A DNA stretch of 64,000 nt from Lutibaculum baratangense AMV1 (GCF_000496075.1 NZ_AWXZ01000035.1:1-64000), one strand, 5' to 3'; shown: positions 35,920 through 49,152, counted from the first letter of the stretch. The notes: generated by a model from the letters alone, not told the origin. Program-made: numbers and translations.

Positions 35920-37320
35920 TCAGATGTGGATGGAGCGCTTGGCGACGCCGAGCGCGGCTTCCCTGACGGCCTCGGACAGGGTCGGGTGGCCGTGGCAGGT
36001 GCGCGCGAGATCCTCGGCCGAGCCGCCGAACTCGATCAGCACCGCGAACTCCTGGATGAGCTCGCCCGCCGAGGGCCCGACGATGTGGGCGCCGAGGACG
36101 CGGTCGGTCTTCTTGTCGGCGAGGACCTTCACGAAGCCGTCGGTCGCGCGCATCGCGCGGGCGCGGCCGCTCGCGGAGAACGGGAACTTGCCCACGTTGT
36201 ACTCGACACCCGCGTCCTTCAGCTGCTCCTCGGTCTTCCCGATAGAGGCGACCTCCGGCATCGTGTAGATGATGTTCGGGATCGCGTCGTAGTTCACATG
36301 GCCCGCCTGGCCGGCGATGATCTCGGCGACGGCGACACCCTCGTCCTCCGCCTTGTGGGCGAGCATCGGCCCCGTGATCACGTCGCCGATCGCCCAGATG
36401 CCGTCGACATTCGTGCGGTAGTGGCCGTCGGTCTTAACCCGGCCGCGCTCGTCCGTCTCGACGCCGGCCTCCTTCAGGCCGAGGCCCTCGGTGTAGGGCA
36501 CGCGGCCGATCGACACGAGCACGACGTCAGCCTCGATCGTCTCGGCGTCGCCGCCCTTCGCCGGCTCGACGCTCGCCTTGAGGGTCTCGCCCTTCGTCTC
36601 GACGCCGGTGACCTTCGAGCCGAGCTTGAACGCGATGCCCTGCTTCTGCAAAAGGCGCTGGAACTGCTTGGCGACCTCGTTGTCCATGCCGGGCAGGATC
36701 CGGTCGAGGAACTCCACGACCATCACCTCGGCGCCGAGCCGCCGCCAGACCGAGCCGAGCTCGAGCCCGATGACGCCGGCCCCGACGACGAGCAGCTTCT
36801 TCGGCACCTTGTTGAGCGACAGGGCGCCGGTCGAGGAGACGATCCGCTCCTCGTCGATCTCGATGCCGGGCAGGCGGGCGACGTCCGAGCCCGTCGCGAC
36901 GACGATGTTCTTGCCCTCGATCGTCTCGGTCTTGCCGTTCTCGTCCGTGACCTCGACCTTGCCCTTGCCGACGATCCTGCCGGTGCCCTGGTGCGAGGTG
37001 ATCTTGTTCTTCTTGAAGAGATAGGCGACGCCCTGGACGTTCGCGTCGACCGTCTCGCTCTTGTGGCCGAGCATCTTCTCGAGATTGACCGTCGGCTTGC
37101 CGACCTCGATGCCGAAGCCGTCGAGATGCGAAACTTCCTCGAAGAGCTCGGACGCCGCGAGCAGGGCCTTCGACGGAATGCAGCCGACATTGAGGCAGGT
37201 GCCGCCGAAGGTCTTCATCTTCTCCACGACCGCCGTCTTCAGGCCGAGCTGCGCCGCGCGGATGGCGCAGACATAGCCGCCGGGTCCGGAGCCGATGACG
37301 ATGACGTCGTAGGAAGCCAT
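35920..37320 (-). CDS. lpd: Dihydrolipoyl dehydrogenase (E3)
   Basis: 466 aa FAD enzyme that reoxidises dihydrolipoyl groups. The FAD motif is GSGPGG (10-15); the redox pair Cys42/Cys47 lies in [13 protein letters not shown]; the NAD-binding [13 protein letters not shown] and the C-terminal catalytic [13 protein letters not shown] are present. It is transcribed after sucB and serves the 2-oxoglutarate dehydrogenase complex and probably others. Confidence 0.96.
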   Translation of the reverse strand: MASYDVIVIGSGPGGYVCAIRAAQLGLKTAVVEKMKTFGGTCLNVGCIPSKALLAASELFEEVSHLDGFGIEVGKPTVNLEKMLGHKSETVDANVQGVAYLFKKNKITSHQGTGRIVGKGKVEVTDENGKTETIEGKNIVVATGSDVARLPGIEIDEERIVSSTGALSLNKVPKKLLVVGAGVIGLELGSVWRRLGAEVMVVEFLDRILPGMDNEVAKQFQRLLQKQGIAFKLGSKVTGVETKGETLKASVEPAKGGDAETIEADVVLVSIGRVPYTEGLGLKEAGVETDERGRVKTDGHYRTNVDGIWAIGDVITGPMLAHKAEDEGVAVAEIIAGQAGHVNYDAIPNIIYTMPEVASIGKTEEQLKDAGVEYNVGKFPFSASGRARAMRATDGFVKVLADKKTDRVLGAHIVGPSAGELIQEFAVLIEFGGSAEDLARTCHGHPTLSEAVREAALGVAKRSIHI

Positions 37321-37477
37321 GGAGAAGTCCTCTTCGGGTCGGGCTGAAGCGTGTTTCGTGTTCTGACGGTTCTTTCGCGCCGTCCCGCCGATCCGAGCCC
37401 TGAAAGCCGCTTCACGCGCGCGACCGGCGAAGGGCGGCGGGCGGCTTCCCGGCCACGGACCGAGGGGACAAGCAGAA

Positions 37478-37501
37478 GCGGCGCCAGTTGCCTGGCGCCG
37501 C
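37478..37501. repeat. Perfect hairpin in the sucB-lpd spacer
   Basis: The 10-bp stem GCGGCGCCAG / CTGGCGCCGC with loop TTGC lies 11 bases beyond the sucB stop in its direction of transcription. It lacks a proper T-run, so it may be a weak terminator or processing site that lowers lpd relative to sucB. Confidence 0.6.
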
Positions 37502-37512
37502 CTGTCGGTACT

Positions 37513-38721
37513 CTAGAGATCGAGGACGAGCCGCTGGGGATCCTCGAGCGATTCCTTCACGCGGACGAGGAACGTGACCGCGTCCTTGCCGTCGACGATG
37601 CGGTGGTCGTAGCTGAGGGCGAGATACATCATCGGGCGGATGACGACCTGGCCGTTGCGTGCGACGGGGCGCTCCTCGATGCGGTGCATGCCGAGAATGC
37701 CCGACTGCGGCGCGTTGAGGATCGGCGTCGAGAGCATCGACCCGTAGACGCCGCCATTGGTGATCGTGAACGTGCCGCCCTGCATGTCTTCCATGGCGAG
37801 CTTGCCGTCGCGGGCGCGGCGGCCGAACTCGTTGATGGTCTTCTCGACCTCGGCGAGGCTCATCCTGTCGGCGTCGCGCACCACCGGCACGACGAGGCCG
37901 CGATCGGTGCCGACCGCGATGCCGACATGGCAGTAGTTCTTGTAGACGAGGTCGGTGCCGTCGATCTCGGCGTTGACCTCGGGGATCTCCTTCAGCGCCT
38001 GCACGCAGGCCTTCACGAAAAAGCCCATGAAGCCGAGCCGGACGCCGTGCTTCTTCTCGAACAGGTCGCGGTAGCTCTTGCGGAGCTCCATCACGGCCGT
38101 CATGTCGACGTCGTTGAATGTCGTCAGCATCGCCGCGGTGTTCTGCGCGTCCTTCAGGCGCTTCGCGATCGTCTGGCGCAGGCGGGTCATCTTGACCCGC
38201 TCCTCGCGCGCCTCGTCGGCGCCGCCCGACGGAGCCCGCGCCGACACCGGCGCGCTCGGCACCTGCTCGATCGCCTTCAGAACGTCTTCCTTGAGAACCT
38301 GGCCGCGCTTGCCCGACCCGTCGACCTCGCCTGCGTCGATCCCCTTCTCCTCCATCAACTTGCGAGCGGACGGGGCAGGGGGCATGTCGCCCTTCGCCTC
38401 CTGCCGGGGTGCCTCCTGCTTCGGAGCGGGCTTCGCCTCGGCCTTCTCCTCCTTCGGCGCATCCTTGGCCTTCGCGGCCGCACCGCCCTCGGAGATCGAG
38501 CCGAGGAGGGCGCCCGGCTCCACCGTCTCGCCGTCCTGCACGCTGATCTCGGCGAGGGTGCCGGCGGCAGGCGCGGGAACCTCGATCGTCACCTTGTCCG
38601 TCTCGAGCTCGAGCAGCGGCTCATCGACGGCGACAGTGTCTCCCGCCTTCTTGAACCACTGGCCGACGGTGGCCTCAGTCACCGACTCGCCAAGGGTCGG
38701 AACGCGGATCTCGGTAGCCAT
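37513..38721 (-). CDS. sucB: 2-oxoglutarate dehydrogenase E2, dihydrolipoyl succinyltransferase
   Basis: 402 aa. One lipoyl domain with Lys43 in [12 protein letters not shown], an Ala/Pro/Lys-rich linker, the E3-binding domain ([13 protein letters not shown]), and a catalytic domain ending with DHRIVDG (His373, Asp377). It transfers succinyl groups to CoA. A single lipoyl domain and the [16 protein letters not shown] start of the core are typical of SucB rather than the pyruvate E2. Confidence 0.96.
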   Translation of the reverse strand: MATEIRVPTLGESVTEATVGQWFKKAGDTVAVDEPLLELETDKVTIEVPAPAAGTLAEISVQDGETVEPGALLGSISEGGAAAKAKDAPKEEKAEAKPAPKQEAPRQEAKGDMPPAPSARKLMEEKGIDAGEVDGSGKRGQVLKEDVLKAIEQVPSAPVSARAPSGGADEAREERVKMTRLRQTIAKRLKDAQNTAAMLTTFNDVDMTAVMELRKSYRDLFEKKHGVRLGFMGFFVKACVQALKEIPEVNAEIDGTDLVYKNYCHVGIAVGTDRGLVVPVVRDADRMSLAEVEKTINEFGRRARDGKLAMEDMQGGTFTITNGGVYGSMLSTPILNAPQSGILGMHRIEERPVARNGQVVIRPMMYLALSYDHRIVDGKDAVTFLVRVKESLEDPQRLVLDL

Positions 38722-38763
38722 TAGATGTTGTCCTCGGAGGCTTCTTGGGGCGGAACGGGCTCG

Positions 38764-41711
38764 TTACTCGCAGAGGGCGTCGTCGAGCAGCGCCTCGAGC
38801 TGCGAGAGATGCTTCGACATCAGGCCGGTCGCGGTCGCCGCCGAGGCGGGCCGGCCGGCATAGCGGGGACGTTTGTGCCTGGCGTCGATCTGCGTCAAGG
38901 CCCACTCGATATTCGGCTCGATGAAGCTCCAGGAGCCCATGTTGCGGGGCTCCTCCTGGCACCACACCATCTCGGCGTTCTTGAAGCGGGCGAGCTCCGC
39001 GACCAGCGCCTTCGCCGGCACGGGATAGAGCTGTTCGACCCGCAGGAGGTAGACGTCGTCGACCCTGCGCTTCTCCCGCTCCTCGAACAGGTCGTAGTAG
39101 ACCTTGCCGGAGCACATCACGACGCGGCGGATCTTGTCGTCCGAAACGAGCCTGCCGCCCCGCTGGTTCTCCTCGTCGTCCCAGAGCAGGCGGTGGAAGC
39201 AGGACTCGGGGCCGAAATCCTCGAGCTTCGAGACCGCCCGCTTGTGACGGAGCAGCGACTTCGGCGTCATCAGGATGAGCGGCTTGCGGAAGTCGCGCCG
39301 GAGCTGGCGCCGCAGGATGTGGAAGTAGTTCGCCGGCGTCGTGCAGTTGGCGACCTGCATATTGTCCTCGGCGCACATCTGCAGGTAGCGCTCGAGACGT
39401 GCCGAGGAGTGCTCGGGCCCCTGACCCTCGTAACCGTGCGGCAGGAGCATCACGAGGCCGGACATGCGCAGCCACTTGCGCTCGCCGGACGAGATGAACT
39501 GGTCGATCACCACCTGGGCGCCGTTGGCGAAGTCGCCGAACTGCGCCTCCCAGAGCACGAGCGCGTTCGGCTCGCTGAGGGAGTAGCCGTACTCGAAGCC
39601 CAGGACCGCGGCCTCCGAGAGCATCGAGTTGATGACCTCGTATTTCGCCTGGTCCTCGGAGAGGCTGTTGAGCGGGATGAACCGGTCCTCGTTCTCCTGG
39701 TCGTAGAGCACCGAATGGCGCTGCGAGAACGTGCCGCGCTCGACGTCCTGCCCGCACAGGCGGACGCGGAGGTTCTCGCGCAGGAGCGTGCCGAAGGCGA
39801 GGGCCTCGCCCATGGCCCAGTCGATGCCTTCGCCGGTCTCGATCATCTTGCGGCGATTGTCGAGCAGGCGCTTGATGGTGCGGTGCGTGGTGAAGCCGTC
39901 CGGCGTCTCGGTGAGCTTGAGGCCGATCTCCTTCAGGCGGTCGATGTCCACGCCCGTCTGGCCCCGGCGCGGGCCGTCGTCGGTGGCAGCCTTGATGCCC
40001 GACCACTTGCCGTCGAGCCAGTCGGCCTTGTTCGGCTTGTAGCTCCCCCCGCCTCGAACTCCGCGTCGATCGTCTGGCGCCACTCGCTCTTGAGCGTGTC
40101 GACCTCGTCCTGCGTGACGACGCCTTCCTCGACCAGCTTCGAGGCGTAGATCTCGAGCGTCGTCGGATGCTGCCGGATCTTCCGGTACATCATGGGCTGG
40201 GTGAAGGAGGGCTCGTCGCCCTCGTTGTGCCCGAAGCGCCGGTAGCAGAACATGTCGATGACGACCGGCTTGTGGAAGGTCTGGCGGAACTCCGTGGCGA
40301 TCTTCGCGCAGAAGACCACCGCCTCCGGGTCGTCGCCGTTCACGTGCAGGATCGGCGCGCCGATCATCTTCGCGACGTCCGACGGGTAGGGCGAGGAGCG
40401 GGCGAGGCGCGGATTCGTCGTGAAGCCGATCTGGTTGTTGATGATGAAGTGGATCGACCCGCCCGTCCGGTGACCCTTGAGGCCCGAGAGGCCGAAACAC
40501 TCCGCGACCACGCCCTGGCCGGCGAAGGCGGCATCGCCGTGGATCAGGACGGGCACGACCTTCGTGCGCTCGGGCGCATCGTCGTGCTGGTCCTGCTTCG
40601 CGCGGACCTTTCCGAGCACCACGGGATCCACGATCTCGAGGTGCGACGGGTTTGGCGTGAGCGACAGGTGCACGTTGTTGTCGTCGAAGGAGCGGTCGGA
40701 GGACGCACCGAGATGGTACTTCACATCGCCCGAGCCCTCGACGTCGTCGGGGTTGGCGGCGCCGCCCTTGAACTCGTGGAAGATCGCGCGGTGCGGCTTG
40801 CCCATGACCTGGGCCAGAACGTTCAGGCGGCCGCGGTGGGCCATGCCGAAGACGATCTCCCGCACGCCGAGCTGGCCGCCGCGCTTGATCACCTGCTCGA
40901 GCGCGGGGACGATGCCCTCGGCGCCGTCGAGGCCGAAGCGCTTCGTGCCGGTGTACTTCACGTCGAGGAACTTCTCGAAGCCTTCCGCCTCGACGAGCTT
41001 GTTGAGGATCGCCTTCTTGCCCTCGAGGGTGAAGGACACCTCCTTGTCGGGCCCCTCGATGCGCTCCTGGATCCACGCCTTCTCGGCGGGATCGGAGATG
41101 TGCATGAACTCGACGCCGATCGTGTTGCAGTAGGTGCGCTTCAGGATCGCCAGCATCTCGGGGACGGTGGCGAACTCGAGGCCGAGCACGTTGTCGAGGA
41201 AGATCTTGCGGTCGAAATCGGCTTCCGTGAAGCCGTAGCTCGCCGGGTCGAGCTCGGGATGCTCGGTGGGCGGCGTCAGACCCAGCGGGTCGAGGTCGGC
41301 GGCGAGATGGCCGCGGATCCGGTAGGCGCGGATCATCATGAGGGCCCGGACGGAGTCGCGCGTCGTCCTGAGCATCTCCTCCCGGGACATCTCGACGCCG
41401 CGCTTGCGGGCCTCTGCCCCGACCTTCTCCTCGATGCGCTTCTCGGACGCCGGCCAGTTCGTGTCGAGGGCGGAGACGAGCTCGCCGTTCATCGGGATCG
41501 GCCAGTCCGGACGGTCCCACGAGGCGCCCCGCGCCTCCTTGATCACCGCATCCTTGTCGTCCTTCAGCTCACTGAAGAAGGCCTGCCACTGCTCGTCGAC
41601 CGAGCGAGGATCCTCCTGGAACCGCGCGTAAAGCTCCTCGATCCAGCTCGCGTTCGCACCGTACAGGAACGATGTGGACGCGAAAGCCTGGTTCGCCTCT
41701 TGCCTAGCCAT
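38764..41711 (-). CDS. sucA: 2-oxoglutarate dehydrogenase E1, frameshifted in this sequence
   Basis: About 982 residues if restored. ATG 41711 opens MARQEANQAFASTSFLYG. Thiamine diphosphate-binding features (GMAHRGRLNVLAQVMGKP, GDAAFAGQGVVAEC, ILHVNGDDPEAV) lie in the first part; the transketolase C-terminal part (GQDVERGTFSQRHSVLYD, LPHGYEGQGPEHSSARLER) lies in another frame. The shift is at a run of six C at 40045-40050: a seventh base would join EFEAGG directly to SYKPNKADW. Both halves are fully conserved, so an indel error or a very recent mutation is likely. It decarboxylates 2-oxoglutarate in the TCA cycle. Confidence 0.92.
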
Positions 41712-41977
41712 GCTGAATGCGAAAGGGCGCCGGGCGCCCTCTTCCTCTGGTGGTCGTCGCTGGCGACGTCATACGGGACAACAATGGGACGGAATTTAGA
41801 TGTGGCCCAGTTGCGAAACCCTTTCAACCCGAACGGTATCCTTTCCGGGCACGTTCGGCGGGCGATCGGATGTCGCAGGGCGACCTTTTACAGATTGCCG
41901 CCGCGTCGGGAAGCCGCACCGTTTCGCTGCATGAAAGAAATGCGCGCCGCGCATGATGCGATGACCCCTGGTCATTG
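41712..41977. other. sucA upstream region with a start-proximal hairpin
   Basis: 266 bases between the sucD terminator and sucA with no gene. This must contain the sucA promoter. Close to the sucA start (41723-41742) an inverted repeat AGGGCGCCGGGCGCCCT resembles the stem of the sucD terminator but has no T-run for sucA. No clear Shine-Dalgarno lies between it and the ATG. Nothing else recognised. Confidence 0.5.
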
Positions 41978-42005
41978 AAAAAGGGCGCCCCGGAGGGCGC
42001 CCTTT
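41978..42005 (-). terminator. Rho-independent terminator after sucD
   Basis: An 11-bp perfect stem AAAGGGCGCCC / GGGCGCCCTTT with loop CGGA. On the minus strand it ends in five T. It lies 37 bases beyond the sucD stop and separates mdh-sucCD from sucAB-lpd transcription. The symmetrical stem could also act weakly on the other strand. Confidence 0.88.
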
Positions 42006-42042
42006 CACGAGATCGTGCGGTCGCGGACCGCGAGGGCGGGCG

Positions 42043-42945
42043 TCAGCCCTTCAGCACCTCGAGCAGCGTCTTGCCGAGCGCGGCCGGGGAGGGCGACACC
42101 TTGATGCCGGCCCCTTCCATCGCCGCGATCTTGTCCTCGGCGCCGCCCTTGCCGCCGGAGATCACCGCGCCGGCATGGCCCATGGTGCGCCCGGGAGGGG
42201 CCGTGCGGCCCGCGATGAAGCCGGCCGTCGGCTTCCAGCGGCCCTTCTTCCTCTCGTCTGCGAGGAACTGCGCGGCATCCTCCTCGGCCGAGCCGCCGAT
42301 CTCGCCGATCATGATGATCGACTCGGTGGCGGGATCGGCGAGGAAGAGCTCGAGCACGTCGATGAACTCGGTGCCCTTCACCGGGTCGCCGCCGATGCCG
42401 ACGGCGGTCGTCTGGCCGAGGCCGGCATTCGAGGTCTGGAAGACCGCCTCGTAGGTCAGCGTGCCGGAGCGCGAGACGACGCCGACCGAGCCCTTCTTGA
42501 AGATCTGGCCCGGCATGATGCCGATCTTGCACTCATCCGGCGTCAGGATGCCGGGGCAGTTCGGGCCAAGCAGGCGCGACTTCGACTTCTCGAGCTTCGC
42601 CTTCACCCGGACCATGTCCATCACCGGAACGCCTTCCGTGATGCAGACGATGAACGGGATCTCGGCGTCGATCGCCTCCTCGATCGCGGCGCCGGCGCCT
42701 GCCGGCGGCACGTAGATCACGGAAGCGTTGGCGCCCGTGGCTTCCTTGGCCTCGCCCACGGTGGCGAAGATCGGCAGCGACTGGCCGTCCTTGCCCTGCC
42801 AGCTCTCGCCACCCTTCTTCGGATGGACGCCGGCGACCATCTGCGTGCCGTGATAGGCGAGCGCCTGCTCGGTGTGGAAGGTTCCCGTCTTGCCGGTGAG
42901 GCCCTGGACGATGACCTTCGTGTTCCTGTCGATCAGAACGGACAT
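42043..42945 (-). CDS. sucD: Succinyl-CoA synthetase alpha subunit
   Basis: 300 aa. CoA-binding Rossmann domain ([19 protein letters not shown]-like start, here with YHGTQ), [20 protein letters not shown], and the phospho-histidine region [17 protein letters not shown]. It makes succinate and ATP or GTP from succinyl-CoA. It lies five bases after sucC and is the last gene before the terminator. Confidence 0.96.
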   Translation of the reverse strand: MSVLIDRNTKVIVQGLTGKTGTFHTEQALAYHGTQMVAGVHPKKGGESWQGKDGQSLPIFATVGEAKEATGANASVIYVPPAGAGAAIEEAIDAEIPFIVCITEGVPVMDMVRVKAKLEKSKSRLLGPNCPGILTPDECKIGIMPGQIFKKGSVGVVSRSGTLTYEAVFQTSNAGLGQTTAVGIGGDPVKGTEFIDVLELFLADPATESIIMIGEIGGSAEEDAAQFLADERKKGRWKPTAGFIAGRTAPPGRTMGHAGAVISGGKGGAEDKIAAMEGAGIKVSPSPAALGKTLLEVLKG

Positions 42946-42950
42946 CGTGT

Positions 42951-44147
42951 TCAGGCTCCCTTCACGGCGGCGACGATCTTCTGGGCGGCGTCGTCGAGAT
43001 CGTCGGCCGCTACCACGTCGAGGCCGCTCTCGTTGATGATCTTCTTGCCGAGGTCGACATTCGTGCCTTCGAGGCGCACGACGAGCGGCACCTTGAGGCC
43101 GACCTCCTTCACCGCGGCGACCACGCCCTCGGCGATGACGTCGCAGCGCATGATGCCGCCGAAGATGTTGACGAGGATGCCCTTCACGTTCGGATCGGCC
43201 GTGATGATCTTGAACGCGGCCGTCACCTTCTCCTTGGACGCGCCGCCGCCGACGTCGAGGAAGTTCGCCGGCGAGGCCCCGTAGAGCTTGATGATGTCCA
43301 TCGTCGCCATGGCCAGGCCTGCGCCGTTGACCATGCAGCCGATGTCGCCGTCGAGGGCGATGTAGGCGAGGTCGTGCTTCGAGGCCTCGATCTCCTTCTC
43401 GTCCTCCTCCGTCGTGTCGCGGAGCTCCACGATGTCGGGATGGCGGAAGAGGGCGTTGTTGTCGAAGGAGACCTTCGCGTCGAGGACGCGGATGTGGCCG
43501 TCGTCGAGGACGATCAGCGGGTTGATCTCGAGAAGGCTCATGTCCTTCTCGGTGTAGGCCTTGTAGAGGGTCTTCGCGAGGGCGACCATCTCGGCCTTGG
43601 CCGGCTCGTCGAGCTTCAGCGCCTCGGCCAGCCTGTTGCCGTCGGCATCCGTCACGCCCGTCTCTGGGTCGATCGGGATGGTGTGGATCTTCTCGGGCGT
43701 CTCCGCGGCCACCGTCTCGATGTCCATGCCGCCTTCGGTCGAGGCGACGAAGGCGACGCGGCCGACAGTGCGGTCGACGAGGAGCGAGAGGTAGAGCTCG
43801 CGGGCGATCGCGGCGCCGTCCTCGATGTATAGGCGGTTCACCTGCTTGCCGGCGGCGCCCGTCTGCTTCGTGACGAGCGTGTTGCCGAGCATCTCCTTCG
43901 CGTTGGAGACGACGTCCTCGATCGACTTGACGACGCGCACGCCGCCCTTCGCGTCGGGGCCGAGCTCCTTGAACTTGCCCTTGCCGCGGCCGCCGGCGTG
44001 GATCTGGCTCTTGACGACGTAGACCGGTCCGGGCAGCTGCCGGGCGGCGCTCTCCGCCTCACCGGCATCGGTGATCGCGACACCTGCGGCTACCGGCGCG
44101 CCATACTCCTTGAGCACGGCCTTCGCCTGGTATTCGTGTATGTTCAC
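42951..44147 (-). CDS. sucC: Succinyl-CoA synthetase beta subunit
   Basis: 398 aa. It starts [19 protein letters not shown], a canonical SucC N-terminus (ATP-grasp domain), and carries [24 protein letters not shown] and [16 protein letters not shown]. It binds the nucleotide and succinate. It follows mdh after 15 bases and precedes sucD, forming mdh-sucC-sucD. Confidence 0.97.
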   Translation of the reverse strand: MNIHEYQAKAVLKEYGAPVAAGVAITDAGEAESAARQLPGPVYVVKSQIHAGGRGKGKFKELGPDAKGGVRVVKSIEDVVSNAKEMLGNTLVTKQTGAAGKQVNRLYIEDGAAIARELYLSLLVDRTVGRVAFVASTEGGMDIETVAAETPEKIHTIPIDPETGVTDADGNRLAEALKLDEPAKAEMVALAKTLYKAYTEKDMSLLEINPLIVLDDGHIRVLDAKVSFDNNALFRHPDIVELRDTTEEDEKEIEASKHDLAYIALDGDIGCMVNGAGLAMATMDIIKLYGASPANFLDVGGGASKEKVTAAFKIITADPNVKGILVNIFGGIMRCDVIAEGVVAAVKEVGLKVPLVVRLEGTNVDLGKKIINESGLDVVAADDLDDAAQKIVAAVKGA

Positions 44148-44162
44148 TTGGCGTTACCCCCT

Positions 44163-46383
<2,221 letters not shown>

Positions 46384-46387
<4 letters not shown>

Positions 46388-46701
46388 CGCCTGCCGCTCC
46401 GGGATCCGGCTCGCTTGACCCCGGTGATGGCGCGCAGATTGCTCTCGACCTTCCGCGTCACGGGCACGAGGCTCGCCTCGGCCACGGCGAGGGCGCCGAG
46501 CCCGGCGACAGTGGCGGTGATGGCGGCGAGTTGAACCCTGCCGACCGCCTCCGCCTTCTCGAGGAAGAGATCGTTCCACACCTCCGCCCGCGCCGCGGGG
46601 GAGGCCGGCAGCCACATCTGAGCCAGCCGCGCGTTGGCGACCAGCATCGACGACATCCAGAGCGTCGTCATCTCGACGGCCAGGTTCTGTGGGGTGCGCA
46701 T
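46384..46701 (-). CDS. Small helical protein of unknown function coupled to zapE
   Basis: 105 aa, mostly alpha-helical: MTTLWMSSMLVANARLAQMWLPAS-type amphipathic start, then AAITATVAGLGALAVAEASLVPVTRKVESN and a basic tail. The pattern resembles small phasin-like proteins, which would fit a PHB-producing cell, but I cannot confirm it. Its stop overlaps the zapE start by four bases, so the two are co-translated. Confidence 0.6.
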
Positions 46702-46798
46702 GACGTCCCGTGCTCCGCTGTCAGGCGTCGCAGCATGGTGCTGCGACTGCGAAGCAAGAAACTGCGGCGAGCCCCACCCGGTTCATCCTGCGGCTGCG

Positions 46799-47353
46799 TC
46801 AGCGCGTCATCGACACCGCGCCGGCGAGGTCGAGACGACCCTGATAGCCGTTGCCCGACTGCGCGAGGCGGCCGAGCGTGTTGCCGTCATTGTCCTTCAG
46901 GGCGACGTAGTTCCCCTCGACGTTCCACGCGCCGATGCTCTTGAGCTCCGGCGACTGGCAGCCTCGCGTCGAGGCGCGGTGACCGCCCTGCCAGCCGGTG
47001 AGCGACACGACGATCTGGCACGTCTCGCCCGAGGCTGCGATGCTCCACTGGCCGAGCACGCTCTCCTTGGTCGGCGGGCCGGACGGAGCCGGAGAGGACG
47101 CCGAGGGCAACGCCGCGAAGTCCTGCGCCCCGTCTTGGGCGCCGGGCGGGGGCGGCAGGTCCTGACCCTGCGGCGCCGGGGTCTGCTGCATCCCTCCCGG
47201 CGATTGCTGCGGGTAGCTCGGCGGCGGAGGCAATTGCTGCGCCGCGACCTGTCCGCTCGGCGCGGAGGGCAGCGGCGAGATGCGCGACGCGTTGCTGCTG
47301 CAACCGGCGAGAACGATGGCGGTTGCCACTGCAATGAGGATCTTCGCGCGCAT
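46799..47353 (-). CDS. Lipoprotein with AprI/Inh protease-inhibitor domain, copy 1
   Basis: 184 aa. Lipobox AIVLAGCSS at about 12-20, a long Pro/Gln-rich linker, then a beta-barrel domain with the Inh signature: GQWSIA, GETCQIVVSL, RGCQSPEL, and a C-terminal YQGRLDLAG. The family includes periplasmic inhibitors of secreted metalloproteases and Omp19-like lipoproteins. ATG 47353 begins the signal peptide. A related gene lies just to the right. Confidence 0.82.
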   Translation of the reverse strand: MRAKILIAVATAIVLAGCSSNASRISPLPSAPSGQVAAQQLPPPPSYPQQSPGGMQQTPAPQGQDLPPPPGAQDGAQDFAALPSASSPAPSGPPTKESVLGQWSIAASGETCQIVVSLTGWQGGHRASTRGCQSPELKSIGAWNVEGNYVALKDNDGNTLGRLAQSGNGYQGRLDLAGAVSMTR

Positions 47354-47454
47354 GTCTGCCGACGCCCCTGATGCTGATATGCCGAATGGGCGCAACCCTA
47401 CAGGCGCCTGCCCTTACGGGCAAGGCGCCCGGAACCGGATGCTCAGGGCGCCGG

Positions 47455-48045
47455 CTAGCGCCACATCGAGACGCGTTCGCCCGAGGCGGCGACCGTGCCG
47501 TCGAGCCGGTTCGGCTGCGTCGCGCGCAGCGTCGCCTTGGGCTTGCCCATGAGGTCGAGCAGCACGACGTCGTAACCCCGAAGCTGCCACTTCTGGATGC
47601 CGAACAACTCGCCGGAGCACATGCTGCTCCAAGCCTGATACGTACCGCCGACGGATGTGTTCTTGAGATCGATCGTGCAGGCTCGCCCGCTCGGGTCGCT
47701 CATCTGCCAGGTGCCGGCGTAAGTGGCCGGTGTCGCGGCGTTCGTCGCGGGCGCGGCCGCCGCCCCGCCGAGCGCGGCGAACATGGCGCCCGGGTCGAAG
47801 GACACGTTGGAAGATCTCGTGGTGGAGCGCGTGACGGACCGGCTGCCGTCGGCGCTCGTCCAGGTCGAGGACCTCGTGTCGGAGGAGCCGCGCGAGATCG
47901 GTGCCGCCGCGGCCGGTGCCGGCATGACGACCGGCGGTGCCGCCGGCGCCGGCGCTGGCCGGTAGGCGGTCGCCGACGGGTCGGCCTGGCACGCGGCGAG
48001 GAGGCCAGCCGTGATGGCAAGGCCCAGGATACGGGTGTGACGCAT
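47455..48045 (-). CDS. Lipoprotein with AprI/Inh protease-inhibitor domain, copy 2
   Basis: 196 aa. The signal peptide ends at the lipobox LLAACQ. A Pro/Ala linker and a Ser/Thr/Arg-rich stretch follow, then an Inh-type domain: TYAGTWQMSDPSGRACTIDL, SSMCSGELFGIQKWQLRG and LDGTVAASGERVSMWR. It shares layout and both cysteines of the domain with the neighbouring copy but is far diverged. The two probably arose by duplication. Confidence 0.8.
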   Translation of the reverse strand: MRHTRILGLAITAGLLAACQADPSATAYRPAPAPAAPPVVMPAPAAAAPISRGSSDTRSSTWTSADGSRSVTRSTTRSSNVSFDPGAMFAALGGAAAAPATNAATPATYAGTWQMSDPSGRACTIDLKNTSVGGTYQAWSSMCSGELFGIQKWQLRGYDVVLLDLMGKPKATLRATQPNRLDGTVAASGERVSMWR

Positions 48046-48167
48046 TCATAACCCCCCGGAGAATGCGAATGTCTACAACAGGATGATCGGTAGAGGGTGA
48101 AGCTGCGGAAGACAATACGGATTCGGGCGCGCGCAACTCGCTTGGGCCGAACAGATGCCTGCCCGTC

Positions 48168-49067
48168 TCAGTCATGCGCGCGCCTTGCTTCCGCGAGGGC
48201 GATGCCCGCCAGGAGCCAGAAGAGCCCGACGAGGAGGCCCGCGGCGACGTCGCTCGGGAAGTGGACGCTGAGGAAGATGCGGCTGAAGGAGATCATCGCG
48301 ATCAGCACCGCGGTGCCGAACGCGATGTCGAAGCGAGCCCGGGGCGAGGCGACGTCGCGCATGACGGCATAGGCGATGATCCCGTAGACCGCCATGGCGC
48401 CCGTCGTGTGGCCGCTCGGAAAGGAGGGGGAGGAGGCGGTGACCTCCAGGACGAAGTCCGGCCGCGGCCTCGCGATCAGGAACTTGCCGAAATAGGTCGT
48501 GACCTGCGAACCGACGACTGTCAGCCAGATCGGCGCGATGTAGCGGTGGGGCCCATGCGCCCACAGGAAGGCGGAGGCGACGAACGCGACGGCCGCGAGC
48601 GTCTCGAGGTCGCCGAGCGCCGTGATCCAGGTGAAGGATTCAACGAGGATCTCCGTCCGCCAGAGCGCGACGTAATTCATGAGCACGTCGTCCGCCATGC
48701 GAATCTCCTCCGATTCGAGGACCTCCTCGACGAGGCCCGCGAACAGGAAAGCGGCATAGACGGCTGCGAGCACCATGAGCGTCAGCGGCAGGCCGGTGAA
48801 GACCGTGGGGTCGGTGCGGGCCGTGAGGACGCGCGAGGCGCGGGGGAAGCGCTCCTCGAACCAGCGCTCGACCCTGTCGCCGCGCACGAGAACGACGCCG
48901 CGGCGCAGATAGGCGGGCCCGTGCCGCCAGCCCACCCGCATGAAGCGGAGGAGGCGCCAGAGGATCGCCCGCAGGAGGAGGATGGCGACGACGAGGCCCG
49001 CGATGAGGAGCGCGGTCTCGAGGGGGTGGGAAGTGACGGTGGCGGCGGGGGGCGTTGTCTCGTTCAT
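48168..49067 (-). CDS. PAP2-superfamily membrane phosphatase
   Basis: 299 aa with about six membrane helices. The catalytic phosphatase motifs are complete: KFLIARP (Lys195, Arg200, Pro201), PSGH (217-220) and SRIFLSVHFPSD with Arg263 and His269. It may act on phosphatidylglycerol phosphate, undecaprenyl diphosphate or lipid A. ATG 49067 is preferred because the first helix follows shortly; in-frame starts further upstream would add a polar tail. Confidence 0.88.
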   Translation of the reverse strand: MNETTPPAATVTSHPLETALLIAGLVVAILLLRAILWRLLRFMRVGWRHGPAYLRRGVVLVRGDRVERWFEERFPRASRVLTARTDPTVFTGLPLTLMVLAAVYAAFLFAGLVEEVLESEEIRMADDVLMNYVALWRTEILVESFTWITALGDLETLAAVAFVASAFLWAHGPHRYIAPIWLTVVGSQVTTYFGKFLIARPRPDFVLEVTASSPSFPSGHTTGAMAVYGIIAYAVMRDVASPRARFDIAFGTAVLIAMISFSRIFLSVHFPSDVAAGLLVGLFWLLAGIALAEARRAHD

Positions 49068-49152
49068 CTGGCTCGAGTGGCGTGTGTGGCAGGAACCGGG
49101 CGATCGAAGGCGGCGTTCACCGGAAGATCCCGAGGGAGGCTGAGGTTCCGCG

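Noticed and set aside
37357-37375. GTTC-N5-GTTC upstream of lpd as a second LexA box
   Set aside because: The spacer is 5 bases, not 7, and lpd is not an SOS gene.
39933-40045. Programmed frameshift in sucA
   Set aside because: No slippery heptamer with downstream pseudoknot was recognised, and a homopolymer indel explains it more simply; kept as a finding for checking.
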